A DNA stretch of 64,000 nt from Akkermansia muciniphila. GTDB lineage: Bacteria; Verrucomicrobiota; Verrucomicrobiia; Verrucomicrobiales; Akkermansiaceae. Where the stretch lies: contig CANQLV010000011.1 of NCBI GenBank assembly GCA_947624785.1, positions 1-64,000 on the forward strand, written 5' to 3'. The translations under genes and the position numbers were made by a program. Under the pieces are notes generated by a model, which worked only from the letters and a program-made list of their open reading frames with translations, ran no database searches and was not told the origin of the DNA. This document shows positions 43,763-52,160 of this stretch, piece by piece; positions within the stretch are counted from its first letter, which is position 1; every line of letters begins with the position of its first letter.

Positions 43763-46072
43763 TCATGCCCGGCGGATGCGGTGGTACGCCCGTGCCAGCA
43801 GTTTTCTTCCTTTTTTACGGAGGCGCCCCCACCGGGACGGCGGCCTTCTGGTCAGTTTTTTCTCCGTCAGGCGGCTGTATTCTTCCAGGGAGACATCCCT
43901 TTCCCCGGAGAACGCCTGCTGAAGCCATTCCCGTGATTGCGAGATTTTCTGTTCCAGCAGTTCATTGACGGAGGCGTAATCCATCGTGAGCGGGGCGTTC
44001 TCCGGCAGGGCTTCCGCGTCTTCGGGCAGCAGGCGGTCCTGAAGCCGGAGAAGGTTCAGCAGGGAGTGGAAGCGCCCGGAGCCGCGCATGGAGTTGTTGA
44101 CGCAGAAGAACGGCTTGTTGAAGATGAGGGCGAAGCAGACGCCGTGGAAGGAGTCCGTGATGAAAAATTCGCAGTGGAGGATGTTGCCGAGCCATTCATA
44201 TAACGTGGCTTCCTTCATGGTATGGGGCAGGTTCAGCCTGCTGAGGTTGTCCACCTCCTCTTTCTGGATGTCCACCATGTTCAGCAGGGGGAGTCCGAGT
44301 CTGGAGGAGGCGTCCAGCAGGAGCTTCCTTTTTTCCTCCGCCGGGTCCAGGATGTAGGAGACGACGCGGCCTTTGCCCGCCGGAGGCGCCTGCCGGGCCA
44401 GCTCCTCCCAGCGTTCCCGGCCCAGCAGGAAGACGGGGTCCATCACCCAGGCGCTTTCACGCCCATAGTGCCGTTTGAGGTGCTCCACCATCGGTTTTTC
44501 CCGGACGGAAACGGCGTCGAACCGTTGGAGCAGCATGGCCGTTTTTTTAAGATATTTCCGGGAGGGCGCCGTCAACTGCCCCATGGACGGCCCATAGGCT
44601 ATTTTCCGTTTCTCCCCCCTGGCGAAGTCCAGGAAGAAGAAGTGACCCATGAAACCCTGGTTCCACACCTGGTCTGAGCCTACCATGAACGTGTCAAACT
44701 GGTCGTTCAAGTGGTAGGCGTAGTCCAGGGAGTGCAGCGGCGTTGTGGAAATGCGCTCCCGGACCAGGAATTTCCTGAATACCGTCGCGGGGTTCTTCTG
44801 CCGCTCCGTAAAGGAAAAATCAATCAGGGAAACGCTTTTCCCCATTTGTTCCAGCAGCCGGTAAAGGGCGAAGGAGGTGAGCACGGCCCCATAGTTGCAC
44901 GTCATCCACACGCCCAGCAGGCCTACCTCCGCGCGGGGCTTGAAGCGGGCCGTATGCTGCGCCACCGCTTCCGTGAAGGGTTTCTGCCGGAGGTCCCGGA
45001 GGAAGTTCAGGCGCGCCAGCCGGGAAGGGAAGGCAGGCTGCCGCCGGATGCCCCTGTTGGTGTGTTTGACGGCATGCCAGTCCTCCCGGTGCAGGAAGAG
45101 CTCCCTCCCGCATTGGTTTAAAAGTTCTTCCCCGCGGGGGGTGCCGGCCAGCAGCAGGGAGATTCCCCTGAAGTCATCCCACTTGGGATGGAAGTATCTC
45201 GCGCCCCAGAAGTCGGCCAGGGTCAGGTCGCTGACGCGGGGGCCGGAAGCGTGCGGGCAGTTATAGCATGCTTCCCCCAGGCAGATGTCTGACAGGTACG
45301 CCTGCATGAAGGGGTCTTCCGTATAAATGCGCGCGCCGGAACCGGAGCCGTCCCGGTGGAATTTCATCACGGAATAATGATTCCAGCCGTGGGTTTTGTC
45401 CCGGAAGTTGATGGAGCTTATCTGCCGCCCCGTGGTCCGCTCGTAATCCTGCCGGTACGCGTCGAAGAGGTTCCTGGAGGGCACGCCGTGGCAGGCGATG
45501 TCAATGACGAAGAGCCTGTCCCAGGGCTTTTTCAGATAGGTTCTCAGGGCCGCCGCCTGGCAGGGTGTGCCGGAAAACAGGACCGTTTTCCCTTCTTTCA
45601 GATCGTTTTTGATGTTCCGGTAGGCATGGCCGGGGTCCGCCTGAAGGTATTTGCTGCCGTTCAGGAGCTTGAGCTCCGGCAGGGAGTCCACGCGGGCATG
45701 GCGGACGGAGAGGTCCCCGTCCGTGTTCCACGCCACGCCGTAGACCACGCCTCCCTGTGCAAGAATATGCCGTGCCAGGATGGTGAATACGCCTCCGCTG
45801 GAGGAGTTCAGGCGCACGTCCTCGTCCAGCGCCCAGGCCGCGTATGCCCTGGGCTCGTCAAACGCCTGGGGGGGCCGTGCGGGCGGATTCAGGTCCGGGC
45901 AGGTTTTGGTGCAGAGGCCGCAGTGGACGCACGCTTCCAGGTTGACCGCGGGCGTCAGGAAGCCGGAGGGGCTCCAGTTCATGGAGATAGCGTCCCTGGG
46001 GCAGATGCTGGCGCAGGCGGAGCAGCCCGTGCACAGGGTGGAGAGCTCAGGGGGGGCGTCAGTTTTTATCAT
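43763..46072 (-). CDS. Fusion: F420-hydrogenase beta-type Fe-S protein plus polysaccharide pyruvyltransferase
   Basis: A 769-residue two-part protein. Residues 10-60 hold two [4Fe-4S] ferredoxin motifs (C14, C17, C20, C24 and C48, C51, C54, C58). Residues about 75-360 form the FrhB/FdhB-type domain (SSSGGVFTILARHIL, LFSGTPCQAAALRTYL, DIACHGVPS). From about 383 (GLLGVWMTCNYGAVLTSFAL) to about 690 is a polysaccharide pyruvyltransferase (CsaB/WcaK-like) domain with VGSDQVWN and FITDSFHGVCFAL. The two parts often occur as separate adjacent genes in such clusters; here they are fused. The redox part is usually proposed to modify sugars, but its reaction is not established. It overlaps the flippase gene by 14 bases. 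Confidence 0.92.
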   Translation of the reverse strand: MIKTDAPPELSTLCTGCSACASICPRDAISMNWSPSGFLTPAVNLEACVHCGLCTKTCPDLNPPARPPQAFDEPRAYAAWALDEDVRLNSSSGGVFTILARHILAQGGVVYGVAWNTDGDLSVRHARVDSLPELKLLNGSKYLQADPGHAYRNIKNDLKEGKTVLFSGTPCQAAALRTYLKKPWDRLFVIDIACHGVPSRNLFDAYRQDYERTTGRQISSINFRDKTHGWNHYSVMKFHRDGSGSGARIYTEDPFMQAYLSDICLGEACYNCPHASGPRVSDLTLADFWGARYFHPKWDDFRGISLLLAGTPRGEELLNQCGRELFLHREDWHAVKHTNRGIRRQPAFPSRLARLNFLRDLRQKPFTEAVAQHTARFKPRAEVGLLGVWMTCNYGAVLTSFALYRLLEQMGKSVSLIDFSFTERQKNPATVFRKFLVRERISTTPLHSLDYAYHLNDQFDTFMVGSDQVWNQGFMGHFFFLDFARGEKRKIAYGPSMGQLTAPSRKYLKKTAMLLQRFDAVSVREKPMVEHLKRHYGRESAWVMDPVFLLGRERWEELARQAPPAGKGRVVSYILDPAEEKRKLLLDASSRLGLPLLNMVDIQKEEVDNLSRLNLPHTMKEATLYEWLGNILHCEFFITDSFHGVCFALIFNKPFFCVNNSMRGSGRFHSLLNLLRLQDRLLPEDAEALPENAPLTMDYASVNELLEQKISQSREWLQQAFSGERDVSLEEYSRLTEKKLTRRPPSRWGRLRKKGRKLLARAYHRIRRA

Positions 46073-47594
46073 GGCGGGGAGGAATCAGTTTTTGCAGGGG
46101 GCCGAGAAACATGTCCCGTTCATCCCGGTTGAGGTAGAAGAACCAGATGGTTCCCACGGCCAGAAGGCTGTAGCAGAAGGCGAAGGCCAGGAAGGAGAAC
46201 CAGTTGTCCAGCGCCAGCAGGGCGGCCGCTCCCAGCCCCGCCAGGATCATGACGGCGGAGGGCGGCAGCAGGGGGCCGTAGGTGCGGCGGAAGAAGAGCC
46301 TCATGTCCAGACCGGCGGTGCGGGCGTAGTAGCGGTTGATCATCAGCACCTGCCCGATGAACAGGGAAATGGCGGTGCCGATGAACATTCCGATGGTGCC
46401 GTAGTACAGGGAGATGAAGTAGCCCAGGATGACGCAGAGCAGGGAGGAGTAAAAGAGGATGATGGCCCTCCCCTTGTGGATGTTGAGGGCCTGGAGGATG
46501 GCGAGGCCCGTGTTTTGAGTCAGCGGAACCAGCAGGGGGATCAGCACGATGACGGCTCCCACCCAGACCGTGCCTGTCTGGTTCCCGATGGTTTTCCCTA
46601 CCCACAGATGCAGGAAGTCGTGGCCGCAGCTGATGAAGGAAACCAGGATGACGCTCAGCAGGGCCAGTTGAAGGCGCCCCACCCGTATCATCATGCGGGT
46701 GAGCTGCTCCCTGGTGGAGTCCAGGGCCACCATCTGCATGATTTTGGGGGCAATGACTCCGGAAATGGCGGTGGAAGCCGTCATGAAGTACTGGGAGAAC
46801 GAGATTCCCAGCGTGAACAGGGTGACCGCCTGGGCCCCCGCCGTCCTTGCCAGGATGGGGGTGCCGGCCCGCCAGTAGAACAGGTCCATGAGCTGGTTCA
46901 GCAGAATCCAGAAGGAAAAGGTGAACATCTCCCGGTACAGCTTCCAGTCCGGCTTGCGGAAAATGATGCGCACGCCCAGGTAGCGGACGGTGTAATACGT
47001 TCCCCACGCCAGGCTGGCTACGCCGATGCCCACGCCCAGGACGGTGAGGGCGATCGCCTTGTACCCCCACACCAGGAGCAGAACCGTAAGAAGAGTATTG
47101 AAGAGGGAGAGGCCCAGGCTGACCAGCCCGGGAACGATGAATTTCATGTAGGACCCCGGCACGCAGGACAGCGGCCGCAGGGGGAAGGCCAGGATGATGT
47201 TGCCCAGCGTCAGCAGGTACAGGATTTTCAGGGTGTCAAGCTCCGGACCGGCCAGATTGGGGAACAGCGCGCCCAGGTTCACGTAGCAGATCATGCCCGC
47301 CGCGAAGGTGAGCAGCCCCAGGAAGGAGAACAGCATCATGGCCTGTCCCAGAAAGTGGGCCTCCCTGTCGTTCTCCTTTTTCGCGTGATAGGTGGCGATG
47401 TATTTGTTGACGGTCACCCCCAGGCCGAAGTCCGTCAGGGACAGCCACGCAATCACGGAATTGCTGAGCATGAAAATGCCGTATTCATTTTCTCCCAGAC
47501 TGGACAGGGTAAACGGGGTCAGAAAGAACTGCGTCGCCAGCCTGACGATGATGGATATGTAATTAATGCAGGCCCCCGTCTTGATTTCATTCAT
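46059..47594 (-). CDS. Polysaccharide flippase (Wzx/MATE-type)
   Basis: A 511-residue polytopic protein with about 12-14 TM helices, expected to flip lipid-linked repeat units across the inner membrane. The N-terminus (INYISIIVRLATQFFLTPF, SSLGENEYGIFMLS) and the second-half helices are typical of Wzx and PST-family exporters. The ATG at 47594 (MNEIKTGACINY) is chosen because it begins 7 bases after the preceding stop, whereas a longer frame runs into that gene. It overlaps the next gene by 14 bases. Confidence 0.92.
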   Translation of the reverse strand: MNEIKTGACINYISIIVRLATQFFLTPFTLSSLGENEYGIFMLSNSVIAWLSLTDFGLGVTVNKYIATYHAKKENDREAHFLGQAMMLFSFLGLLTFAAGMICYVNLGALFPNLAGPELDTLKILYLLTLGNIILAFPLRPLSCVPGSYMKFIVPGLVSLGLSLFNTLLTVLLLVWGYKAIALTVLGVGIGVASLAWGTYYTVRYLGVRIIFRKPDWKLYREMFTFSFWILLNQLMDLFYWRAGTPILARTAGAQAVTLFTLGISFSQYFMTASTAISGVIAPKIMQMVALDSTREQLTRMMIRVGRLQLALLSVILVSFISCGHDFLHLWVGKTIGNQTGTVWVGAVIVLIPLLVPLTQNTGLAILQALNIHKGRAIILFYSSLLCVILGYFISLYYGTIGMFIGTAISLFIGQVLMINRYYARTAGLDMRLFFRRTYGPLLPPSAVMILAGLGAAALLALDNWFSFLAFAFCYSLLAVGTIWFFYLNRDERDMFLGPLQKLIPPRHDKN

Positions 47595-47601
47595 GTGGAA
47601 T

Positions 47602-48624
47602 TTATTTCTTGTTGGCCAGCAGGTTCCTGAGCAGGTGCCCGTAGTTTGATTTGAGGGAAAAGTAAAGTATCCCCGGCAGGTTGGCAAGCGTCACGTATTT
47701 TTTTAAGGCGGAAAAGGCTTCTTTCCGCAGGGCCTTTTCCCGGTCGGGGTAAAGGCTTTTTATTCTATCCGCAAGAAGTTTATAGTTGGCATAGCAAAGC
47801 CTGAACAGGACCAGCAGGCTCCGGCTCCGCCGGAAATAGTTCCTGCTGTACGGGGAACGCCCGTCAATGCAGTTGCTCAGGTTCAGGATGGCGCGAAGGG
47901 CTTCCATGTAATCCTCCAGAGGCCTTTTCCGGTTGAAGAAGTTGCTGGTAACGCCTGTTTCCCCGTCGGTGAAATACTGATAAAAAGGCTTGTTGATGAC
48001 GGTTACGGAGCTGCAATGGCAGAAACATTGCGCCGTGAAATAAAGGTCTTCCGCGAATTTGACGTTTTCCGGGAATTTAATTTTATTTTTAACCAGAATT
48101 TCCTTTTTATATATCTTGGCCCAGCAGGCCGGAATGTTGTTGTTTTCCACAAACGGAGTTCCCGCGTGGAAAACAGCCGTGGAATCCGGCGGCAGGGGCC
48201 TGATGGCGGGGGACATGAAGCCCGTCCATTCCGCCGCGCAGGAGACCAGGCTGGCGCCGAAGACGACCATGTCCGCGGCGGTGTCCCGCATCGTTTCATG
48301 GCAGGCCCGGAGCGTTTCCGGGAGGAGCCGGTCGTCCGCGTCCACAAACGCCAGACGCGGGGCACGCGCCAGACTCATGCCCAGGTTGCGCGCCGCGGAC
48401 ACGCCTTCATTCCGTTTGTGGATGACGCGGAAGCGCGCGTCCTTCCGGGCGTATTCGTCCAGAATGGCGCCGCTACCGTCCGTAGAGCCGTCGTCAATGC
48501 AGAGGCATTCCCAGTCCGCCAGGGTCTGGTTCCTGACGGAGTCCAGGCAGGCCGCAAGCTGCCTTTCATTCCGGTACACCGGGATGATGATGCTGAACAG
48601 GGGGGGGTGCGCGTCCGGGGTCAT
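47602..48624 (-). CDS. Glycosyltransferase family 2
   Basis: A 340-residue GT-A enzyme. SIIIPVYRNERQLAACLDSV, CIDDGSTDGSGAILDEYARK and FVDADDRL (DxD-type metal motif) are readable. The C-terminal part is basic and helical. It overlaps the upstream acyltransferase gene by 4 bases (ATGA), indicating translational coupling. It shares long stretches with the family 2 enzyme at 49707-50711 (SVRNQT, DWEC, DGSGAILDEYARKDARF), so the pair probably arose by duplication. Donor and acceptor are unknown. Confidence 0.93.
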   Translation of the reverse strand: MTPDAHPPLFSIIIPVYRNERQLAACLDSVRNQTLADWECLCIDDGSTDGSGAILDEYARKDARFRVIHKRNEGVSAARNLGMSLARAPRLAFVDADDRLLPETLRACHETMRDTAADMVVFGASLVSCAAEWTGFMSPAIRPLPPDSTAVFHAGTPFVENNNIPACWAKIYKKEILVKNKIKFPENVKFAEDLYFTAQCFCHCSSVTVINKPFYQYFTDGETGVTSNFFNRKRPLEDYMEALRAILNLSNCIDGRSPYSRNYFRRSRSLLVLFRLCYANYKLLADRIKSLYPDREKALRKEAFSALKKYVTLANLPGILYFSLKSNYGHLLRNLLANKK

Positions 48625-49700
48625 GAAGGGTAAGTGAGGGGGGCGGCAGGTTCAACGGAAAGGGCGAGGGGGGAGTACATCTTCTTTTTGAAGAAGAGGA
48701 ACCTGCTCCAGCCCAGGGCGTCGCATAATCTGGTGGCTCCCAGGCAGGCCGCCAGCACCAGCGCCACGGACAGGACGGCAAAGCAGATTCTGCTGGAATC
48801 AAAGGCCAGCACCGGGGCCAGCGGCTTGCACAGGAGCGTGAAGGCGGGGGAAAAGATGACGATGGAGAGGGAATTCCTGCCCAGGTAGGCGAACAGTTCC
48901 CGGATGGCCCTGCCTGCGGAATCGCAGGTTTTTACCAGAAAGCTGAGCGTGAGCATGCAGAGGCAGAGCCCCAGCATGCTGTCCCGGGCGGGGAGGGGGA
49001 AAAGGAGGCAGAGCGCGGCGGCGGGGACAGCCGCCCACAGGGTGGGGAAGAAGCATTTCAGGATGGGGAGCCCGGTCATCCGGAAGAAGGCCCCCAGGAG
49101 AAAGTAAGCGACGTGAATCATTTGGAACGCCGGATTGAGCCAGGAGACGGCGGCCAGGAGGGCGGCGCATACGGCCAGCCGGGCCGGAGGGGAGAGGCGC
49201 GGAATGCGGGAGACGGCGTAGTAAACGGGCAGGCACACGGCCAGAAGGTAGAGGTACCAGTACGTTCCGGCGGGGGCCAGCAGCAGCGCCTTCCAGAAGG
49301 CGGGGAACGCCGGGTCCAGACGGTTGCTGGCGGGAACGGAGGCGGGCAGATGGGACAGGGCCAGGTAGTAAAGCGATTCAAAGACCAGGTACGGAACCAG
49401 AATGCCCAGCCACGTTTTCAGGAACTGGCCCGGAGCCTTGCCTGTATTGGCGAAGAAGCCGGAAAGGATGATGAAGCCGGACATGTGGAAGACGTACACG
49501 TACCGCGTGACGTCCAGGTAATACGTGGAAAACCAGGACAGGTGGAAAAGGACCATCAGGGTGATGAGAATTCCCTTGAGGTAGTCCACTTGCGGAATCC
49601 GTTCCCTGGGGGGCGCGGCGGCGTGGGGCGGAATGGCGCTGTCAATGGCGGCTTGCATGGCTGGAAAAGGAGCGGCGGAAAAAACGGTTGAAGGGCGCAT
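48621..49700 (-). CDS. Acyltransferase family 3 membrane protein (polysaccharide cluster)
   Basis: A 359-residue polytopic protein. VDYLKGILITLMVLFHLSWF matches the family 3 acyltransferase N-terminus with its His, and FHMSGFIILSGFF is the second conserved block. About ten TM helices. Probably O-acetylates the polymer or a precursor. The ATG at 49700 lies 6 bases after the preceding stop; an ATG at 49658 is an alternative with a shorter tail. The stop overlaps the next gene by 4 bases. Confidence 0.88.
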   Translation of the reverse strand: MRPSTVFSAAPFPAMQAAIDSAIPPHAAAPPRERIPQVDYLKGILITLMVLFHLSWFSTYYLDVTRYVYVFHMSGFIILSGFFANTGKAPGQFLKTWLGILVPYLVFESLYYLALSHLPASVPASNRLDPAFPAFWKALLLAPAGTYWYLYLLAVCLPVYYAVSRIPRLSPPARLAVCAALLAAVSWLNPAFQMIHVAYFLLGAFFRMTGLPILKCFFPTLWAAVPAAALCLLFPLPARDSMLGLCLCMLTLSFLVKTCDSAGRAIRELFAYLGRNSLSIVIFSPAFTLLCKPLAPVLAFDSSRICFAVLSVALVLAACLGATRLCDALGWSRFLFFKKKMYSPLALSVEPAAPLTYPS

Positions 49701-49706
49701 GAGGCG

Positions 49707-50711
49707 TTAAAGATGCCTTGTTTTCAGCAGGAGATGGGCCATGCGGTACCTGCGTGCGGCCAGCAGGCGGCAGACCAGGTGGAAGTAGGGGCCGCACAGG
49801 CGCAGGTCAGCCCCGCGCGCGGCCAGTCCGCTGGAGAGGAAGTCCCGGAACACCGCCTTGCGGGCGGCGTAGGGCTGCTGCTGGAGGGCGTGGAAGATCA
49901 CGTTGATTTTTTGCAGGATGTAGCCTTTGACCACCGGAACGTCTTCCTGCGGGAGGGCCAGCGTGTCCGTCCACGCCAGGAATTTGGCTGCCAGCATGTC
50001 TATGTCCTGCACGAGGTTGAAGCGGCTGCGCTTGGCCGCGCCGTTTTCCTCCTCCCGCGTCCGGTAGTGGTAGAAGGCCCTTTTCACCAGGCTGATGCCC
50101 GGAGCGCAGGCGGAGAGGTAGTCCAGGACGAACTGGAAGTCCTCAAACACCACCGCGGAGGCGTTGAAGCGGATGCCGTTTTTTTCCAGAAGCTCCGTGC
50201 GGAACAGTTTGTTGCAGGAGGATTCCATGTCCAGGCTGGTCAGCAGGTAGCGCAGGAAGGCGCCCGTTTCCTCCGCGGGAATGTACTGGTCCTGGCTGGG
50301 CAGCGTGGTTTCCGTGCGGGTGAGGCGGCCGCCTGTGTGGAAGTCCTTGCTGATTCCATAGCAGTGGAGCGCCGCTTCCGGCGTGCGGAGGGCGGCGTCA
50401 TGAAGGGTGGTCAGCATGTCCGGTTCCACGGAGTCGTCCCCGTCCACGAAGACGGTCCAGATTCCCCGCGCCCGGGAAAGGCCCGCGTTGCGCGCGGCGC
50501 TCACGCCCCGGTTTTCCTGGTGGATGGCGGTGAAGCGCGCGTCCTTCCGGGCGTACTCGTCCAGAATGGCGCCGCTCCCGTCCGGGGAGCCGTCATTGAT
50601 GCAGATGCATTCCCAGTCCGTCATGGTCTGGTTCCTGACGGAATCCAGGCAGTCCCGGAGAAAGGGGCCGGGACGGTAAACGGGAATGATGATGGAAAAG
50701 AAGGGATTCAT
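49707..50711 (-). CDS. Glycosyltransferase family 2
   Basis: A 334-residue GT-A enzyme with SIIIPVYRPGPFLRDCLDSV, CINDGSPDGSGAILDEYARK and FVDGDDSV. It closely resembles the enzyme at 47602-48624 in the first 90 residues. CNKLFR and FEDFQFVLDYL are typical of this subgroup's acceptor side. It overlaps the upstream gene by 4 bases. Sugar specificity is not deducible. Confidence 0.93.
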   Translation of the reverse strand: MNPFFSIIIPVYRPGPFLRDCLDSVRNQTMTDWECICINDGSPDGSGAILDEYARKDARFTAIHQENRGVSAARNAGLSRARGIWTVFVDGDDSVEPDMLTTLHDAALRTPEAALHCYGISKDFHTGGRLTRTETTLPSQDQYIPAEETGAFLRYLLTSLDMESSCNKLFRTELLEKNGIRFNASAVVFEDFQFVLDYLSACAPGISLVKRAFYHYRTREEENGAAKRSRFNLVQDIDMLAAKFLAWTDTLALPQEDVPVVKGYILQKINVIFHALQQQPYAARKAVFRDFLSSGLAARGADLRLCGPYFHLVCRLLAARRYRMAHLLLKTRHL

Positions 50712-51583
50712 GGAAAAGCGGGAGGAAGTGGGGGGCAGCGCTCCGTCTTGCCGGAGCTTTTTTTCTGTTTCTCAAATTGCCGGGCATCCACGAGGGTCCT
50801 GTACCACCAACCCTGCATGAAATGCCACAAAAATCCTTCCCGTCCGTCCAGAAAACCCAGCTTGAGGAAGTAGCGGTAGCAGAAGTAGGCGAAGGAGCGC
50901 CAGAAGAGAGGCTGCCGGGCGTAGCGTTCCTTCATGGCGCGCTTCCTTTCCGCCTGCCCGTTGATGCCGGAGTCCGCCGCAGAGGAGGAGAGGATGTCTT
51001 CCAGGTCCGCCAGCTCCCGGGCGGAGTAGTCCACGTGCTTGTGCGCCCACCAGCCCAGGCCGTTCAGGTTCTCGTCCACGAAATCGCGCTCGAACTCCAC
51101 GGCGCGCCCGCGGCTGAGCTCCATGTGTTCGTCCATATGGCGCTGTTCGCATCTGGCCGCTCCGTAACGGAACAGGCGCAGCAGCTTGACGGGGTAAACG
51201 CCGTGCTTCATCCACCGGCCCAGGAAGATGTGCCTGCGCTTGTGGATGACTCCGGTGACGTCCGGGGGAAGGGCGGGCAGTTTTTCCTTCAGCTCCTCCA
51301 GGGCTTCCGGCATGAACCACTCGTCCGCGTCCAGGCGCAGAACCCAGGCGGTGGTGATGGGGCAGTGGTCCAGCGCCCAGTTGAACTGCGGGGCGTAGAG
51401 GCCGGGCCATTCGTGCTGGATGACCTGCACCCGGGGGTACTCCCGGCAGATGGCGGCGGTGTTGTCCGTGGAAAAGCAGTCGATGACGAAAACCTCTTTG
51501 GCCGCCGGGAGGATGTTCTCCAGGCAGCGGCGGATGTGAAGTTCCTCATTCCTGGTGAGGATGATGACGGAAAGGTCGAGCAT
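50708..51583 (-). CDS. Glycosyltransferase family 2 (WaaE/KdtX-like)
   Basis: A 291-residue GT-A enzyme with SVIILTRNEELHIRRCLENI, VIDCFSTDNTAAI and LRLDADEWF. The arrangement and the later FLGRWMKHGVYPVKLLRLFR and GWWAHKHVDYSARE match the WaaE/KdtX-like branch, which includes LPS core glucosyltransferases and many O-antigen enzymes. It follows the acetyltransferase gene by 3 bases and overlaps the next by 4. Confidence 0.92.
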   Translation of the reverse strand: MLDLSVIILTRNEELHIRRCLENILPAAKEVFVIDCFSTDNTAAICREYPRVQVIQHEWPGLYAPQFNWALDHCPITTAWVLRLDADEWFMPEALEELKEKLPALPPDVTGVIHKRRHIFLGRWMKHGVYPVKLLRLFRYGAARCEQRHMDEHMELSRGRAVEFERDFVDENLNGLGWWAHKHVDYSARELADLEDILSSSAADSGINGQAERKRAMKERYARQPLFWRSFAYFCYRYFLKLGFLDGREGFLWHFMQGWWYRTLVDARQFEKQKKSSGKTERCPPLPPAFP

Positions 51584-51586
51584 GGT

Positions 51587-52126
51587 TCAGCGGAGCGTGC
51601 GTTGTTTGATGAACTGGGCCGGATTGCCGCCCACCACCGTCCAGGGGGCCACGTCCCTGAATACGGCGCTGCGGGCTCCCACCACGGCCCCTGTGCCTAT
51701 CGTCACCCCCATGCCCACGAAGGCCTGCGCCGCCACCCAGGCCCGGTCTTCCACGGTGATGGGGGCGGAGATAAGGGCGTGGCCGGGGTCTGAAATGTCA
51801 TGGGAGGCCGTGCAGAGGAAGGTTCCCTGGGAGATGACGGCGTGGCTGCCGATGGAGATGGGGGCCTTGTTGTAGATTTCCGTATCGGGGCCGATGCAGG
51901 CGTATTCTCCCATGGAGAGGTTCCACGGAGCCCATATCCTGCTGCTGGGGTACACGAGGGAGACGAGCGGTATTTTTGCCCCGAACAGGCGCAGCAGCAG
52001 ATTCCGGGGCACCTTCATCACGTTGGTGACCATCATCCGGAAGAGGGTGCGGTTGATGACGTACCAGCCGTACCGTTTGAGGCGGTGGCTGAGGGAGTAG
52101 TGTTCCTGGTAACGGGACAGGTTCAT
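51587..52126 (-). CDS. WcaF-like hexapeptide acetyltransferase
   Basis: A 179-residue left-handed beta-helix acyltransferase resembling WcaF from colanic acid clusters. The hexapeptide repeats run from about 70 to 165 (SMGEYACIGPDTEIYNKAPI, TVEDRAWVAAQAFVGMGV), with the catalytic-type His in TASHDISDPGHA. The N-terminal amphipathic region (RLKRYGWYVINRTLFRM) is also WcaF-like. Likely transfers acetyl from acetyl-CoA to a sugar of the repeat unit in the cytoplasm. Confidence 0.92.
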   Translation of the reverse strand: MNLSRYQEHYSLSHRLKRYGWYVINRTLFRMMVTNVMKVPRNLLLRLFGAKIPLVSLVYPSSRIWAPWNLSMGEYACIGPDTEIYNKAPISIGSHAVISQGTFLCTASHDISDPGHALISAPITVEDRAWVAAQAFVGMGVTIGTGAVVGARSAVFRDVAPWTVVGGNPAQFIKQRTLR

Positions 52127-52160
52127 GGCGGGGGGATGGCGTTTGAATGGTGAAAGGCGT

